This document shows positions 26,206 through 34,892 of a stretch of DNA of 54,471 nucleotides, one piece after another (positions within the stretch are counted from its first letter, which is position 1; the number at the start of each line of letters is the position of its first letter). Made by a program: the position numbers and the translations under genes. This DNA comes from Actinomycetota bacterium (GTDB taxonomy: Bacteria; Actinomycetota; Thermoleophilia; Solirubrobacterales; 70-9): contig JAFDWD010000912.1 in NCBI GenBank assembly GCA_018268695.1, positions 1 to 54,471 of the forward strand, given 5' to 3'. Below the pieces are notes generated by a model. It ran no database searches. It was not told where the DNA came from and saw only the letters and a program-made list of their open reading frames with translations.

Positions 26206-27186
26206 ATGACAAGGGATATGACCTTGGATTCGAGCGAGATCGGCTCGGCGGACGAACGCCTGGCCCGTTACGAGAAGATGCGGCTCAGCCGCCGCTTCGA
26301 GGAGACCGTCCACGAGCAGTTCCACGAGGGCAACGTCCCCGGGCCGCTGCACCTCTCGATCGGCCAGGAGGGCGTCGCGATCGGCGGCTGCTGGCCGCTG
26401 CGCGAGTCCGACGTGATCGTCTCCACCCACCGCGGCCACCACCACTGCCTGGCCAAGGGCGCGAAGGCCGACCGGATGATGGCCGAGCTGCTCGGCCGCG
26501 CCGACGGCTACTCGCGCGGTCGCGGCGGCTCGATGCACGTGGCGATCCCGGAGATCGGGCTGCTCGGCACCAACGGCATCGTCGGCGGCGGCATCCCGAT
26601 CGGCACCGGCGCCGCGCTCGGCCTGCAGATCGAGGGCGGCGACGACGTCTGCGTCTGCTTCTTCGGCGAGGGCGCCGCCGCCAACGGGGTCTTCGGCGAA
26701 GCGCTGAACACGGCGAGCCTCTGGAAGCTGCCGATCGTCTTCATCTGCTAGAACAACCGTTACGTCGAGCTGACGCCGCAGTCGGTGCACGTCGCCGGCG
26801 CGATCTGGCGCCGCGCCGAGGGTTACGGGATGCCCGGCCTGGAGGTCGACGGCAACGACGTCGAGGCGACCACCGCCGCCGTCGCGGCCGCGGTCGAGCG
26901 CGCCCGCGCGGGCGAGGGCCCGACGCTGATCGAGGCCGAGACCTACCGCTGGTTCGGTCACTACGCCGGCGACAAAGCCGCCTACCGCGACGAGGCCGAG
27001 GTGGAGACCGGCCGCGCCGGCGACCCGCTGGTGCGGGCCCGCGCGGCTCTCGACCCGGACGCGGCCGACGCCGCCGACGCGGCGGTCGAGGAGGAGATCG
27101 GGGCGGCGCTCGAGTTCGCCCTGGCGAGCCCGGTGGCGGAAGGCGAGGAAGTTCTCTTCGCCGGGCACTACGCGGAGTCGGTCTGA
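26206..27186 (+). pseudogene. 2-oxoacid dehydrogenase E1 alpha, interrupted by one in-frame TAG
   Basis: The frame encodes 326 codons of a thiamine-diphosphate E1 alpha subunit: SRRFEETVHEQF, GPLHLSIGQEGVAIG, HRGHHHCLAKG, GRGGSMHV and the cofactor motif GEGAAANG. At codon 182 (26749-26751), TAG replaces the residue normally Glu or Arg in the FIC-x-NNRY motif. The downstream frame is intact to 27186, with the family-typical WFGHYAGD segment. One G-to-T change from GAG explains it. This could be a real nonsense mutation, a sequencing error, or stop read-through. ATG 26206 has GGAAAGGGA at 6-8 nt. The earlier ATG 26164 lies within the operator region and is rejected. The E1beta gene follows. Confidence 0.85.
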
Positions 27187-27214
27187 TGAGTGGCGCGATG
27201 AAAGGGGTGCGGCG

Positions 27215-28210
27215 ATGAGCGTCGCGGTGGAGACGCGGTCGATGAAGTTCTGGCAGGGCATCAACGGTGCCCTGACCGAGGAGATGGAACGGGACGACAA
27301 GACCTTCCTGGTCGGCGAGGACGTCGCCCGGGTCGGCGGCCCCTACGGGGTCACCCGCGGCCTGCTCGACAAATTCGGCCCCGAGCGGGTCCGCGACACG
27401 CCGATCTCCGAGGCCCTGCTGGTCGGCCTCGGCACCGGCGCCGCGGCGGTCGGGCTGCGGCCGATCGTCGAGATCATGTTCTTCGACTTCGCCATGCTGG
27501 CGATGGACCAGATCGTCAACCAGGCCGCCAAGTACCGGTACTTCACCGGCCACTCGCTGCCGCTGACGATCCGCACGATGTGCGGGGTGGGCGGTCCGAA
27601 CGGCGCCCAGCACTCGCAGAACTTCGAGGCTTGGTTCTGCGCCGTCCCCGGCCTCAAGGTCGTGATGCCGTCGAACGCCGCCGACGCCAAGGGCCTCCTG
27701 AAGTCGTCGATCCGCGACCCGGACCCGACCCTCTTCATCGAGACCCAGGGCCTTCTCACCGCCCGCCACGAGGTGCCGCTGGTCGACGACTACCTGGTCC
27801 CGCTCGGGCAGGCGGCGATCCGTCGCGAGGGCACCGACGTCACCCTCGTCGCGATCGGCCGCCAGGTCGACCGGGCGCTGGAGGCGGCCGAGCAGCTCGC
27901 CGCCGAGGGGGTCTCGGCCGAGGTCGTCGACCCGCGCACGCTGGCGCCGCTCGACCGCCCGGCGATCGCCGAGTCGATCCGCCGCACCGGCCGCGTGGTC
28001 GTCGCCCAGGACGCGACCTCGCCGTTCAGCTTCGCCGCCGAGATCCTCGCCCTCGCGGCCGAGGAGTGCCTCGACGCGCTGAAGGCACCACCGCGGCGGG
28101 TCGCCTCGCCGTTCATCAACGTCCCGACCCCGGTGCCGCTGGCCGAAGCCCGCACCCCCGGGGTGGACGACATCGTCACCGCGGTCCGCGAGACCGCCGG
28201 AAAGGGGTGA
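27215..28210 (+). CDS. 2-oxoacid dehydrogenase E1 beta (acetoin/branched-chain type)
   Basis: The 331-residue subunit has MEEMERD-x3-FLVGEDV-type N-terminal residues, then GPYGVTRGLLDKFG, a DTPISE segment, a PIVEIMFFDFAMLAMDQIVNQAAK helix region and GGPNGAQHSQ. These belong to the transketolase-like beta subunits of pyruvate, acetoin or branched-chain 2-oxoacid dehydrogenases. It pairs with the interrupted E1 alpha and is followed directly by a free lipoyl domain and an E2 core. An E3 gene is not in the window. Confidence 0.92.
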   Translation: MSVAVETRSMKFWQGINGALTEEMERDDKTFLVGEDVARVGGPYGVTRGLLDKFGPERVRDTPISEALLVGLGTGAAAVGLRPIVEIMFFDFAMLAMDQIVNQAAKYRYFTGHSLPLTIRTMCGVGGPNGAQHSQNFEAWFCAVPGLKVVMPSNAADAKGLLKSSIRDPDPTLFIETQGLLTARHEVPLVDDYLVPLGQAAIRREGTDVTLVAIGRQVDRALEAAEQLAAEGVSAEVVDPRTLAPLDRPAIAESIRRTGRVVVAQDATSPFSFAAEILALAAEECLDALKAPPRRVASPFINVPTPVPLAEARTPGVDDIVTAVRETAGKG

Positions 28211-28213
28211 GTG

Positions 28214-28450
28214 ATGCGCCACGAGATCAAGGTCGCCGACGCCGACCCGGCCGAAGAGGTCGAGGTCGTCCAGCTCAACGTCGAGGTCGGAGCCACCGTC
28301 AAAGCCGGTGACGCGCTGATGGAAATCGCCTCGGACAAGGCCAACATGGACCTGCTCTCGCCCGCCGACGGGGTGGTCGCCGAGCTGAACGTCGCCGAGT
28401 TCGACATCGTCCCCGCCGACCACCTGTTCGGGATCGTCAGCGATGACTGA
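28214..28450 (+). CDS. Free-standing lipoyl (biotinyl_lipoyl) domain protein
   Basis: This 78-residue protein is a single lipoyl domain, with the lipoylation Lys42 in the turn ASDKANMD. It carries the swinging lipoyl arm that other E2 proteins have fused to the acyltransferase core. ATG 28214 is preferred over GTG 28211. It overlaps the core gene by 8 bases, which couples the two halves of a split E2. Confidence 0.88.
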   Translation: MRHEIKVADADPAEEVEVVQLNVEVGATVKAGDALMEIASDKANMDLLSPADGVVAELNVAEFDIVPADHLFGIVSDD

Positions 28451-29132
28451 CGCGGCCACCGCCGTCGAGTCCGCCGGGCGCGGCGAGGCGGAGGTGGTGA
28501 AGCTCTCGCTGATGCGGCGGGCGATGGCCCGTCGCCTCGCCGAGGCCGCGCTCGTCCCCTGCTTCTACCTGCGCCGCTCGGCCGACGTCAGCGGGCTCTT
28601 CGACGAGCGCGCCCGCCTGCGCGAGGCCGGCGCCGGCGGCGTCCCCAGCGTCAACGACTACGTCCTGCGCGCCTGCGCCCTGGCGCTGCGCGCCCACCCG
28701 ACGGTCAACGCCTCCTGGGGCGACAATGAGGTGCTGCTCCACCCGCGGGTCAACGTCGGCGTCGCGATCGCGATCCCCGACGGCCTCGTCGTCCCGGCGA
28801 TCTACGACGCCGATCAGCTGCAGCCGGCCGAGATCGCCGCGACCACTCGCGCCCTCGCCGAGTCCGCCGCCGCCCGCCGGCTCAGCCGCGAGGAGCTGCG
28901 CGACGCCACCTTCACCGTGTCCAATCTGGGGATGTTCGGGATCGAGGACTTCGATCCCGTGATCAACCCTCCGCAGGCGGCCATCCTCGGGGTGGGCGCC
29001 GCGACCATGGAGGCCGACGGCCGGCGCCTCCTGCGGCTCACCCTCGGGTGCGACCATCGCGTCCTCACCGGGGCGGAGGGAGCAGAGTTCCTGGCAACCG
29101 TGGTGGCCGGCCTCGAGGAGGTTGGATCGTGA
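28443..29132 (+). CDS. 2-oxoacid dehydrogenase E2 acyltransferase core, without lipoyl or binding domain
   Basis: The 229-residue protein corresponds to the catalytic domain only: KLSLMRRAMARRLAEA at its start, VNVGVAIAIPDGLVVPAI, FTVSNLGMFG and the C-terminal CDHRVLTGA. In the standard acyltransferase motif H-x3-D-G the Asp is replaced by Thr here (HRVLTG). No peripheral-subunit-binding domain is present. It transfers the acyl group from the lipoyl arm to CoA if active. The gene shares GTGA with the following MmgE/PrpD gene. Confidence 0.87.
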   Translation: MTDAATAVESAGRGEAEVVKLSLMRRAMARRLAEAALVPCFYLRRSADVSGLFDERARLREAGAGGVPSVNDYVLRACALALRAHPTVNASWGDNEVLLHPRVNVGVAIAIPDGLVVPAIYDADQLQPAEIAATTRALAESAAARRLSREELRDATFTVSNLGMFGIEDFDPVINPPQAAILGVGAATMEADGRRLLRLTLGCDHRVLTGAEGAEFLATVVAGLEEVGS

Positions 29133-30475
29133 ACGTGACCAAGCAGGCGGTCGGGGGGCGGCTGGCGAGCTTCGTCGTCGACTGTCGCGAGGGCGGGGTG
29201 CCCGACGAGGTGGTGGAGAAGCTGCGCTGCAACCTGCTCCACGACCTGAGCTGTGCGTTCGCCGCCTACACCGAGGGCCCGGTCGTCTGGCCGGTGGTCG
29301 AAGACCGCGGCCCGGCCGAGTCGACGCTGCTCTGCCACGGCGGCAACGTGGACGCCGAGCACGCCGCCTTCGCCAACGCCGTGCTGATGCACGCGCGGGC
29401 CCAGGACGACACCTACTACTCGGCCAAGTCCCACCTCGGATCCTCGGTGATCCCACCGTCGCTGGCGCTGGCCGAGCAGCTCGGCGCCGACGGCGAGCGC
29501 TTCCTGCGCGCCGTGGTCGCGGGCTACGAGGTCGCCGGGACGGTCGGCGACGCGCTCGAGCCGTCGACGACCCCGCGTGGCTTCCGCGCCTCGATGGTCT
29601 ACGGGACGCTCGGCTCGGCGGCCGCCTGCGCCTCGCTCCTGGGGCTCGACGAGGAGGGGATCGCCAACGCGATCGCGATCGCCTCGAGCTTCAGCGGCGG
29701 CCTCTCCCAGACCTGGATCGAGGGCACGACCGAGTGGCGCTGGGAGCTCGGGATGGCCGCCCGCAACGGCCTCTGGGCGGCGCGCCTCGCCGCCAACGGG
29801 GCGGCCGGGGCGAGCGAATGGCTGGAGGGGCGGGCCGGCCTGGCGCGCGCCTTCGCCGGGGTCGAGGAGATCGACGGGGAGGACTTCCAGCCGGGCGAGC
29901 GCTGGCGCATCCTCGACGTCATCTACAAGCCCTATCCGGTCTGCAACATCACCCAGAGCCCGGTCGAGGCGGCGATCGGCCTGGTCGCCGACGCCGACGT
30001 GGAGACCGACGAAATCGAGAGCATCCGCTGCCTCCTGAACCCGGTCGACCGGTCCTATCCGGGGACGCTCAACTGGGGCCCGTTCGAGGACGTCGGGGCG
30101 AGCCTGATGAGCGCTCCGTTCTGCGTCGCGATGGCGATCAAGGATCGCGAGGCGACGCTGGCCGGGCTGCACCGGACCGAGGACCCGACGATCCGCGAGC
30201 TGGTCGCCCGCACCGAGGTCCTCCCGGACGAGAACCTGCCGCCGCTGGCCTCGCGGATCGAGCTGACGACGACGACCGGCGAGCGCCACGTCCGCGAGCT
30301 GATCCCCGACGACTCGACCTACGGCTGGGACTGGGAGGGCGTGCTGCGGAACTCGCGGCGGCTGCGGGAGGAGATGGAGATCTCCGAGGCCGCCTTCGAG
30401 CAGCTGGCGGAGACGATCCGCGACCTGCCCGCGCTCGGGTCGGTGGAGCCGCTCGTGCGGATCTCGGTCGTATGA
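29129..30475 (+). CDS. MmgE/PrpD family protein
   Basis: The 448-residue protein has the MmgE/PrpD pattern: an N-terminal helical domain with LLHDLSCAFAAY, the HAGGN-like CHGGNVDAEHAAFANAVLMHARAQDDT region, FRASMVYGTLGSAAA, and KPYPVCNITQSPVEAA for the lid. The family includes 2-methylcitrate dehydratase and cis-aconitate decarboxylase, but many members act on other hydroxyacids. It starts with GTG in the E2 stop codon and overlaps the next gene by ATGA. Its role may be dehydration of a carboxylic acid formed near the 2-oxoacid step. Confidence 0.88.
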   Translation: MNVTKQAVGGRLASFVVDCREGGVPDEVVEKLRCNLLHDLSCAFAAYTEGPVVWPVVEDRGPAESTLLCHGGNVDAEHAAFANAVLMHARAQDDTYYSAKSHLGSSVIPPSLALAEQLGADGERFLRAVVAGYEVAGTVGDALEPSTTPRGFRASMVYGTLGSAAACASLLGLDEEGIANAIAIASSFSGGLSQTWIEGTTEWRWELGMAARNGLWAARLAANGAAGASEWLEGRAGLARAFAGVEEIDGEDFQPGERWRILDVIYKPYPVCNITQSPVEAAIGLVADADVETDEIESIRCLLNPVDRSYPGTLNWGPFEDVGASLMSAPFCVAMAIKDREATLAGLHRTEDPTIRELVARTEVLPDENLPPLASRIELTTTTGERHVRELIPDDSTYGWDWEGVLRNSRRLREEMEISEAAFEQLAETIRDLPALGSVEPLVRISVV

Positions 30476-31353
30476 GCGGCGCCACGGTGGAGCGGACGCC
30501 CGTCGTCACCGGGCTGGCGGAGGCGCTGGCCGACGTCGGCGACGGCGCCACGATCGGGATCGGCGGCGCCGTCACCGCGGCCCACCCGATGGCGCTGGTG
30601 CGCGAGCTGGCTCGCCGCCGGGTCCGCGGCCTCACCGTCGTCGCCCCGGTCTCCGGGCTCGACGTCGAGCTGCTGATCGCGGCCGGCTGCGTCGAGAAGC
30701 TGGTCACCTGTTACATCGGCTACGAGTTCCTCGCCGGGCTCGGCCCGGTCTACCGGGCGGCCGCCCAGGCGGGGACGATCAAGATCGAAGACGTCGACGA
30801 GGGCCACTGCGTCGCCGGCCTCCGCGCCGCCGCCCAGCGCCTCCCGTTCATGCCCTGGCGGGGCGGCGTCGGCACCGACCTTCCATCGCTGAATGAGGGC
30901 ATCGAGACCTTCACCGATCCGCTCGCCGGCGAGGAGCTGCTGGCGATCCCGGCGATGCCGCTCGACTTCGCCCTGGTCTACGCCGAGATCGCCGACGAGT
31001 ACGGCAACGCGCAGCCGCAGGGCACCGGCAACATGGATCTGGCGCTCGGCTCGGCGGCGGAGACGGTGATCCTCCAGTGCGAGCGCGTCGTCCCCAACGA
31101 GGTGATCCGGCGGGCGCCGGAGCGCACCTGGTACTGGCAGGACACCCGCGTGGTGCGGGCGCCGTTCGGCACCCACCCTTATTCCTGCGCGACGATGGTC
31201 GCCGACGTCGAGCACCTGAAGGAGTTCCTCGGCGCGACCCGCGAGGAGGCCGACCTCGAGGCCTATCTGGAGCGCTACGCCGGACCGGAAGTGGACCACG
31301 ACACCTACCTCGAGCAGATCGGCATCCGCCGCATCTCCTCGCTCCTCGTCTGA
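30472..31353 (+). CDS. CoA-transferase family I, alpha subunit (IpdA-like), second copy
   Basis: The 293-residue protein has DGATIGIGGAVTAAHPMALVREL near its start, a GVGTDLPSLNEG segment and DFALVYAEIADEYGNAQ. It is homologous to the alpha subunit at 2250-3089 but clearly diverged, so the pairs are old paralogues. It shares TGATG with its beta partner and is the penultimate gene of the TetR-controlled operon, next to MmgE/PrpD. Ring opening or CoA transfer on a dicarboxylic or keto acid is likely. Confidence 0.88.
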   Translation: MSGATVERTPVVTGLAEALADVGDGATIGIGGAVTAAHPMALVRELARRRVRGLTVVAPVSGLDVELLIAAGCVEKLVTCYIGYEFLAGLGPVYRAAAQAGTIKIEDVDEGHCVAGLRAAAQRLPFMPWRGGVGTDLPSLNEGIETFTDPLAGEELLAIPAMPLDFALVYAEIADEYGNAQPQGTGNMDLALGSAAETVILQCERVVPNEVIRRAPERTWYWQDTRVVRAPFGTHPYSCATMVADVEHLKEFLGATREEADLEAYLERYAGPEVDHDTYLEQIGIRRISSLLV

Positions 31354-32120
31354 TGGCCGACTACTCGATCGACGAGCTCTTCGCCGTCGTCCTCGCGCGC
31401 GACCTGCGCCCCGAGGACCGCACCGTCCAGATCGGCGCCAACATGCCGATGGCGCGGGCCGCCTCGGTGATGGCGGGCCTCACCCGCCTGCCCGACCTGC
31501 GGGTCCTGGTCGGCCTCGGCGTCACCGCCCTCGGCGGCGGCGCGGAGACGCCGCCCGTCTACCCGTTCCTCTTCGACCCGCGATCGCAGGTCGGCGAGGC
31601 GCTGATGGTGCAGGAAAAGGCCTTCGACTACGGGCGCCGCCCCGACGTCTTCTTCGTCGGCGGCCTGCAGGTCGACCGCCGCGGCAACATCAACCTCTTC
31701 GGCATCCCCGGCGAGGATGGCGGCTGGAAGCTCCGCGGCCCGGGCGGCGTCGCCCTCGGCTCGATGAGCTCCAGTTGCTCCGGCTACTACATCGTGATGC
31801 CGCGCCACGACGCCCGCACCTTCGTCGAGCGCGTCGCCCTGATCACCGCCCTCGGCGACCGCACCGAGCGCGAGCGCCTGAAGCTCCCCGGCGGCGGCGT
31901 CCGCCTGATCCTCTCGCCGCTGGGAGTCTTCGACCTCGACGACTCCGGCGACATGCGCGTCCGCAGCCTCCACGAGGGCGTGACGATGGAGGCCGCCCAG
32001 GAGGCGACCGGCTTCGACTTGGCCGGCCCCACCGACCCACCGGTAACCGAGCCCCCGACCGCCGAAGAGCTCCAAACCCTCCGCGAGCGCGTCGACCCAG
32101 AGGGCACCCTCAGGAGCTGA
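31353..32120 (+). CDS. CoA-transferase family I, beta subunit (IpdB-like), second copy
   Basis: The 255-residue beta subunit has FFVGGLQVDRRGNINLFGI and VRSLHEGVTMEAAQEATGF, as in IpdB-like proteins. The catalytic Glu expected near residue 55 in true transferases is not seen (RVLVGLGVTALG). This agrees with the other beta subunit in the window. The final 11 bases overlap the convergent ligase gene. Confidence 0.87.
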   Translation: MADYSIDELFAVVLARDLRPEDRTVQIGANMPMARAASVMAGLTRLPDLRVLVGLGVTALGGGAETPPVYPFLFDPRSQVGEALMVQEKAFDYGRRPDVFFVGGLQVDRRGNINLFGIPGEDGGWKLRGPGGVALGSMSSSCSGYYIVMPRHDARTFVERVALITALGDRTERERLKLPGGGVRLILSPLGVFDLDDSGDMRVRSLHEGVTMEAAQEATGFDLAGPTDPPVTEPPTAEELQTLRERVDPEGTLRS

Positions 32121-33786
32121 GGGATTCACGCTCGCCGGTCAGCACGCCCTTCATCACGCGGTTCATGCCGTTTCGCGGCAGGGCGTCGATGAAGTCGATC
32201 TGGGTCGGGACCTTGTAGTCGGCGAGGCGCTCGGCGCAGAAGGCGATCAGCTCCTCGGCGGTGGGGGGCGGGTCGGCGGGGACGACGACGCCGCGGACGT
32301 CGGAGCCGAGGACCGGGTTGGGGAGGGGGACGACGGCGACCTCGACCACGCCGGGGTGCTCGAGCAGGACGCCCTCGACCTCGGCCGAGGAGATGTTGAG
32401 GCCGCCGCGGCGGATCATCTGCTTGTTGCGGTCGACGAAGAAGAGGAACCCGTCCTCGTCGAGCATCGCCGAGTCGGCGGTGTGGAGCCAGCCGCCGCGC
32501 AGGGCACGCTCGGTCTCCTCGGGCCGGCCGACGTAGCGGGACATCGTGCTCGGCCCTTTGACGCAGAGCTCGCCGACCTCGTTCGGCGCCGCCGGTCGGT
32601 CGTCGTCTTCGCGCAGCACCGTCCATTCGACCCAGTCGCGGAAGCCGTTGCGGCCGATCGAGATGCCATAAGGGCCGATGCGCTGAAGCGCCTCGGCGTG
32701 GTCGGCATCGCTCAGGTAGATCCCGGTGGTGCCGCCCTCGGTGAGGCCGTAGATGTTGACCAGTTCGACCTCCCAGGCCTCGCCGATCTCTTCGCGAATG
32801 CGGTGGTAGAAGGCCGGGCTCGAGGGCTGGGCGCCGTAACAGACGCGCCGCAGGGCGGAGAAGTCGTAGGCGTCCAGTTCCGCGCGGCTGCGGCGTTCGA
32901 GGATCAGCGAGAGGACCGAGTTGATCAGGAAGGTGGAGGTGGTGCCGTGGCGCTCGATCCGGTCGAGCGAGGCCTGCACGTCGAACTGCGGCTCGATCAC
33001 GTAGGCACAGCCGGCGGCGAGGCAGGAGAGCGGGTTGGAGTGGCAGCCGGTGCTGGTGAAGAAGGGGGCGAAGGACTGGTAGACGCTGTCGGGATCGAGG
33101 CCCCAGGCGCCGACCGTCTGGTAGCCGCAGGCGACCGAGCCGCGGTGGGTGAGGGCGACTGCCTTCGGGTTGCCGGTGGTGCCCGAGGTGAAGATCCAGT
33201 CGGCGTCCTGGTCGGGGTCGAGCGGGGCCGGTTCGGTGAGCGGCGCCGCTGCGGCGAGGAGCTCGCCCAGTGGCCGCCCCAGGGTCGGCGCCCCGGCGCC
33301 CGCCTCGAACAGCGCCGCCTCCGGGACCGTCGCGCGCAGCGCCGCGAGCCGCTCGGCGTGGGCGCCGCCGAAGACGACCGCCTTCGGTTCGGTGAAGCCG
33401 AGCACGTACTCCAGCTCGCGGGCGACGTAGCGGGTGTTCAGCGGGACGTTGATCGCGCCCAGCAGGTGGGACGCGTGGTAGGTGATCTGGGCCTCGATCG
33501 CGCCGTCGTTGTCGAGCAGGATCCCGACCCGGTCGCCCGGCCCGACCCCGGCCTCGCGCAGGACGCTCGCCATCCGGCCCGCCCGCTCGCGCAGCTCGCC
33601 GAAGGTGAGGAAGGTCTCCGCGCGGCCCGCCGCGTCGGGCGCGGTCAGGCTCGGCGCGATCAGCGCGGTGGCGTCCCCGCGCAGCTCCACCCGCGAGGCG
33701 AGGAGCTCGGCGACGGTCTCCTCCGGCCCCGGCTCGTGCGGCCACCAGAAGGGCGCCGCGCCGGAGTCAGACGAGGGCGCGCCCAT
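32110..33786 (-). CDS. AMP-dependent acyl-CoA synthetase/ligase, CaiC-like, with unusual C-terminal Lys motif
   Basis: The 558-residue ANL enzyme has FTSGTTGNPKAV (199-210), YGLTEG and HTADS instead of the usual HTGD. At the place of the catalytic Lys it reads LPRNGMNRVMKG, with Arg where G-K is usual. This resembles crotonobetaine-CoA-ligase-like proteins but may weaken adenylation. ATG 33786 lies 8 bp after the stop of the CrtC-like gene. The frame continues upstream only as an antisense-like extension. It is the last gene of the minus-strand operon. Confidence 0.87.
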   Translation of the reverse strand: MGAPSSDSGAAPFWWPHEPGPEETVAELLASRVELRGDATALIAPSLTAPDAAGRAETFLTFGELRERAGRMASVLREAGVGPGDRVGILLDNDGAIEAQITYHASHLLGAINVPLNTRYVARELEYVLGFTEPKAVVFGGAHAERLAALRATVPEAALFEAGAGAPTLGRPLGELLAAAAPLTEPAPLDPDQDADWIFTSGTTGNPKAVALTHRGSVACGYQTVGAWGLDPDSVYQSFAPFFTSTGCHSNPLSCLAAGCAYVIEPQFDVQASLDRIERHGTTSTFLINSVLSLILERRSRAELDAYDFSALRRVCYGAQPSSPAFYHRIREEIGEAWEVELVNIYGLTEGGTTGIYLSDADHAEALQRIGPYGISIGRNGFRDWVEWTVLREDDDRPAAPNEVGELCVKGPSTMSRYVGRPEETERALRGGWLHTADSAMLDEDGFLFFVDRNKQMIRRGGLNISSAEVEGVLLEHPGVVEVAVVPLPNPVLGSDVRGVVVPADPPPTAEELIAFCAERLADYKVPTQIDFIDALPRNGMNRVMKGVLTGERESLSS

Positions 33787-33794
33787 CGCCGGGC

Positions 33795-34832
33795 TCAGAG
33801 CGGGAACCCGACGGCGACGCCGTCCTCGACCCGCTCGATGTACTCGGCGATCCCGTAGCCGACCTGGCCGTCCCAGGTGTACTCGGTGAAGGCCTCGGCG
33901 ACGCGGGAGATGAGCAGCTCGCCCTCGGTGGTGCGGCGCCGGTTGCGCAGCGGGGCGAGGGTCAGCGTGCGCCCCTCGATCAGCGCGGTTCCGGCCGCGG
34001 TCCGCACGCCGATCTTGGTGGTCATCGGGTCCTGGTCCTCGGACCACTCGGTGTGGAGGTCGAGGTCGGTCACCTCGTGGTACTCACCGTCGATCTGGAG
34101 GACGCCGAGCCGGCGGGAGGTCCCGTCCGGGTAGATGTTCTTCAGCAGCATGAAGCCGCGGTCGGGGCCGAAGTTGGCGATCAGCAGGCGGTAGGCCCAG
34201 ATCTCCTGCCAGTAGCGCGGGCCCCAGGAGTGGTCGCGCCAGCCGTAGGCGTCGCCGAGCGGGAAGACCTCCTCGCCGACCCGGATCTCCCCCCGCACCC
34301 CGGTGTGCTGGTTGAAGTGGCCGCGCGAGAACCGCGGGCCGTAGTACATGAGGCGCTCCTGCTCGGGCGTCCGCGGCTCGCCGCCGTGGACCGGGGAGAC
34401 GCCGCGGATGTCGAAGCGGACGTGGCCCTCGGCGCGCGGCGCGGTGTCGAACATCCGCTTCGGGTCGCGCAGGTCCTCGGGGTCGTCGAGCACCAACAGC
34501 TCGCCCTCGTACTCCATCTCCAGGCTCTTGAACGGCTCCTTGACCCCGTAACGCAGGCCCCCTGCGTCGAAGCCCTGATTCGTCGTGATCTCCGGCCGCT
34601 GGAACTGGCAGGCGACCCGTCCGTCGGGCAGGTAGAGGCAGACCGACAGCTCGGCGTAGCCCTCGTTGACGCGGTTGCCGAGCCGCATCCAGCCACCCAT
34701 CTTGGTGTCCGCCTGCCACCCGGAGGCGTAGACCGACTCGTTGAAGTTGACCAGGTCGTCGACCGCGTGCGGGTACTCGTCCTGCGCTTCCAGGCGCAGT
34801 CCGTCGTCGGCGGTCACAGCGGTCGATCCCAT
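33795..34832 (-). CDS. CrtC/AttH-like lipocalin-fold protein (DUF7064/7065-type)
   Basis: The 345-residue protein contains YGWRDHSWGPRYWQ, the hallmark of hydroxyneurosporene synthase (CrtC)-like and AttH-like proteins, in the middle. A beta-rich N-terminal half (ELSVCLYLPDGRVACQFQRP) precedes it. Actinobacterial members cluster with steroid and terpenoid degradation genes and may hydrate or bind a hydrophobic substrate. No function is proven. It has its own perfect 18-bp operator (34870-34887), 37 bp upstream of the ATG, so it can be expressed apart from the upstream gene. Confidence 0.7.
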   Translation of the reverse strand: MGSTAVTADDGLRLEAQDEYPHAVDDLVNFNESVYASGWQADTKMGGWMRLGNRVNEGYAELSVCLYLPDGRVACQFQRPEITTNQGFDAGGLRYGVKEPFKSLEMEYEGELLVLDDPEDLRDPKRMFDTAPRAEGHVRFDIRGVSPVHGGEPRTPEQERLMYYGPRFSRGHFNQHTGVRGEIRVGEEVFPLGDAYGWRDHSWGPRYWQEIWAYRLLIANFGPDRGFMLLKNIYPDGTSRRLGVLQIDGEYHEVTDLDLHTEWSEDQDPMTTKIGVRTAAGTALIEGRTLTLAPLRNRRRTTEGELLISRVAEAFTEYTWDGQVGYGIAEYIERVEDGVAVGFPL

Positions 34833-34869
34833 CTCTCCTCCAGGGTGCTCTTCGGGTTTACGACGGACA

Positions 34870-34887
34870 ACTGGCGCTAGCGCCAGT
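34870..34887. promoter_or_regulatory. 18-bp operator, site 6 (perfect palindrome)
   Basis: ACTGGCG-CTAG-CGCCAGT is a perfect 18-bp palindrome and defines the consensus. It sits in the 60-bp gap between the nitronate monooxygenase stop and the CrtC-like start. A TAAACC (minus strand, 34860-34855) may be the -10, which would place this site closer to the start than in other cases. Confidence 0.7.
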
Positions 34888-34892
34888 GCGGC

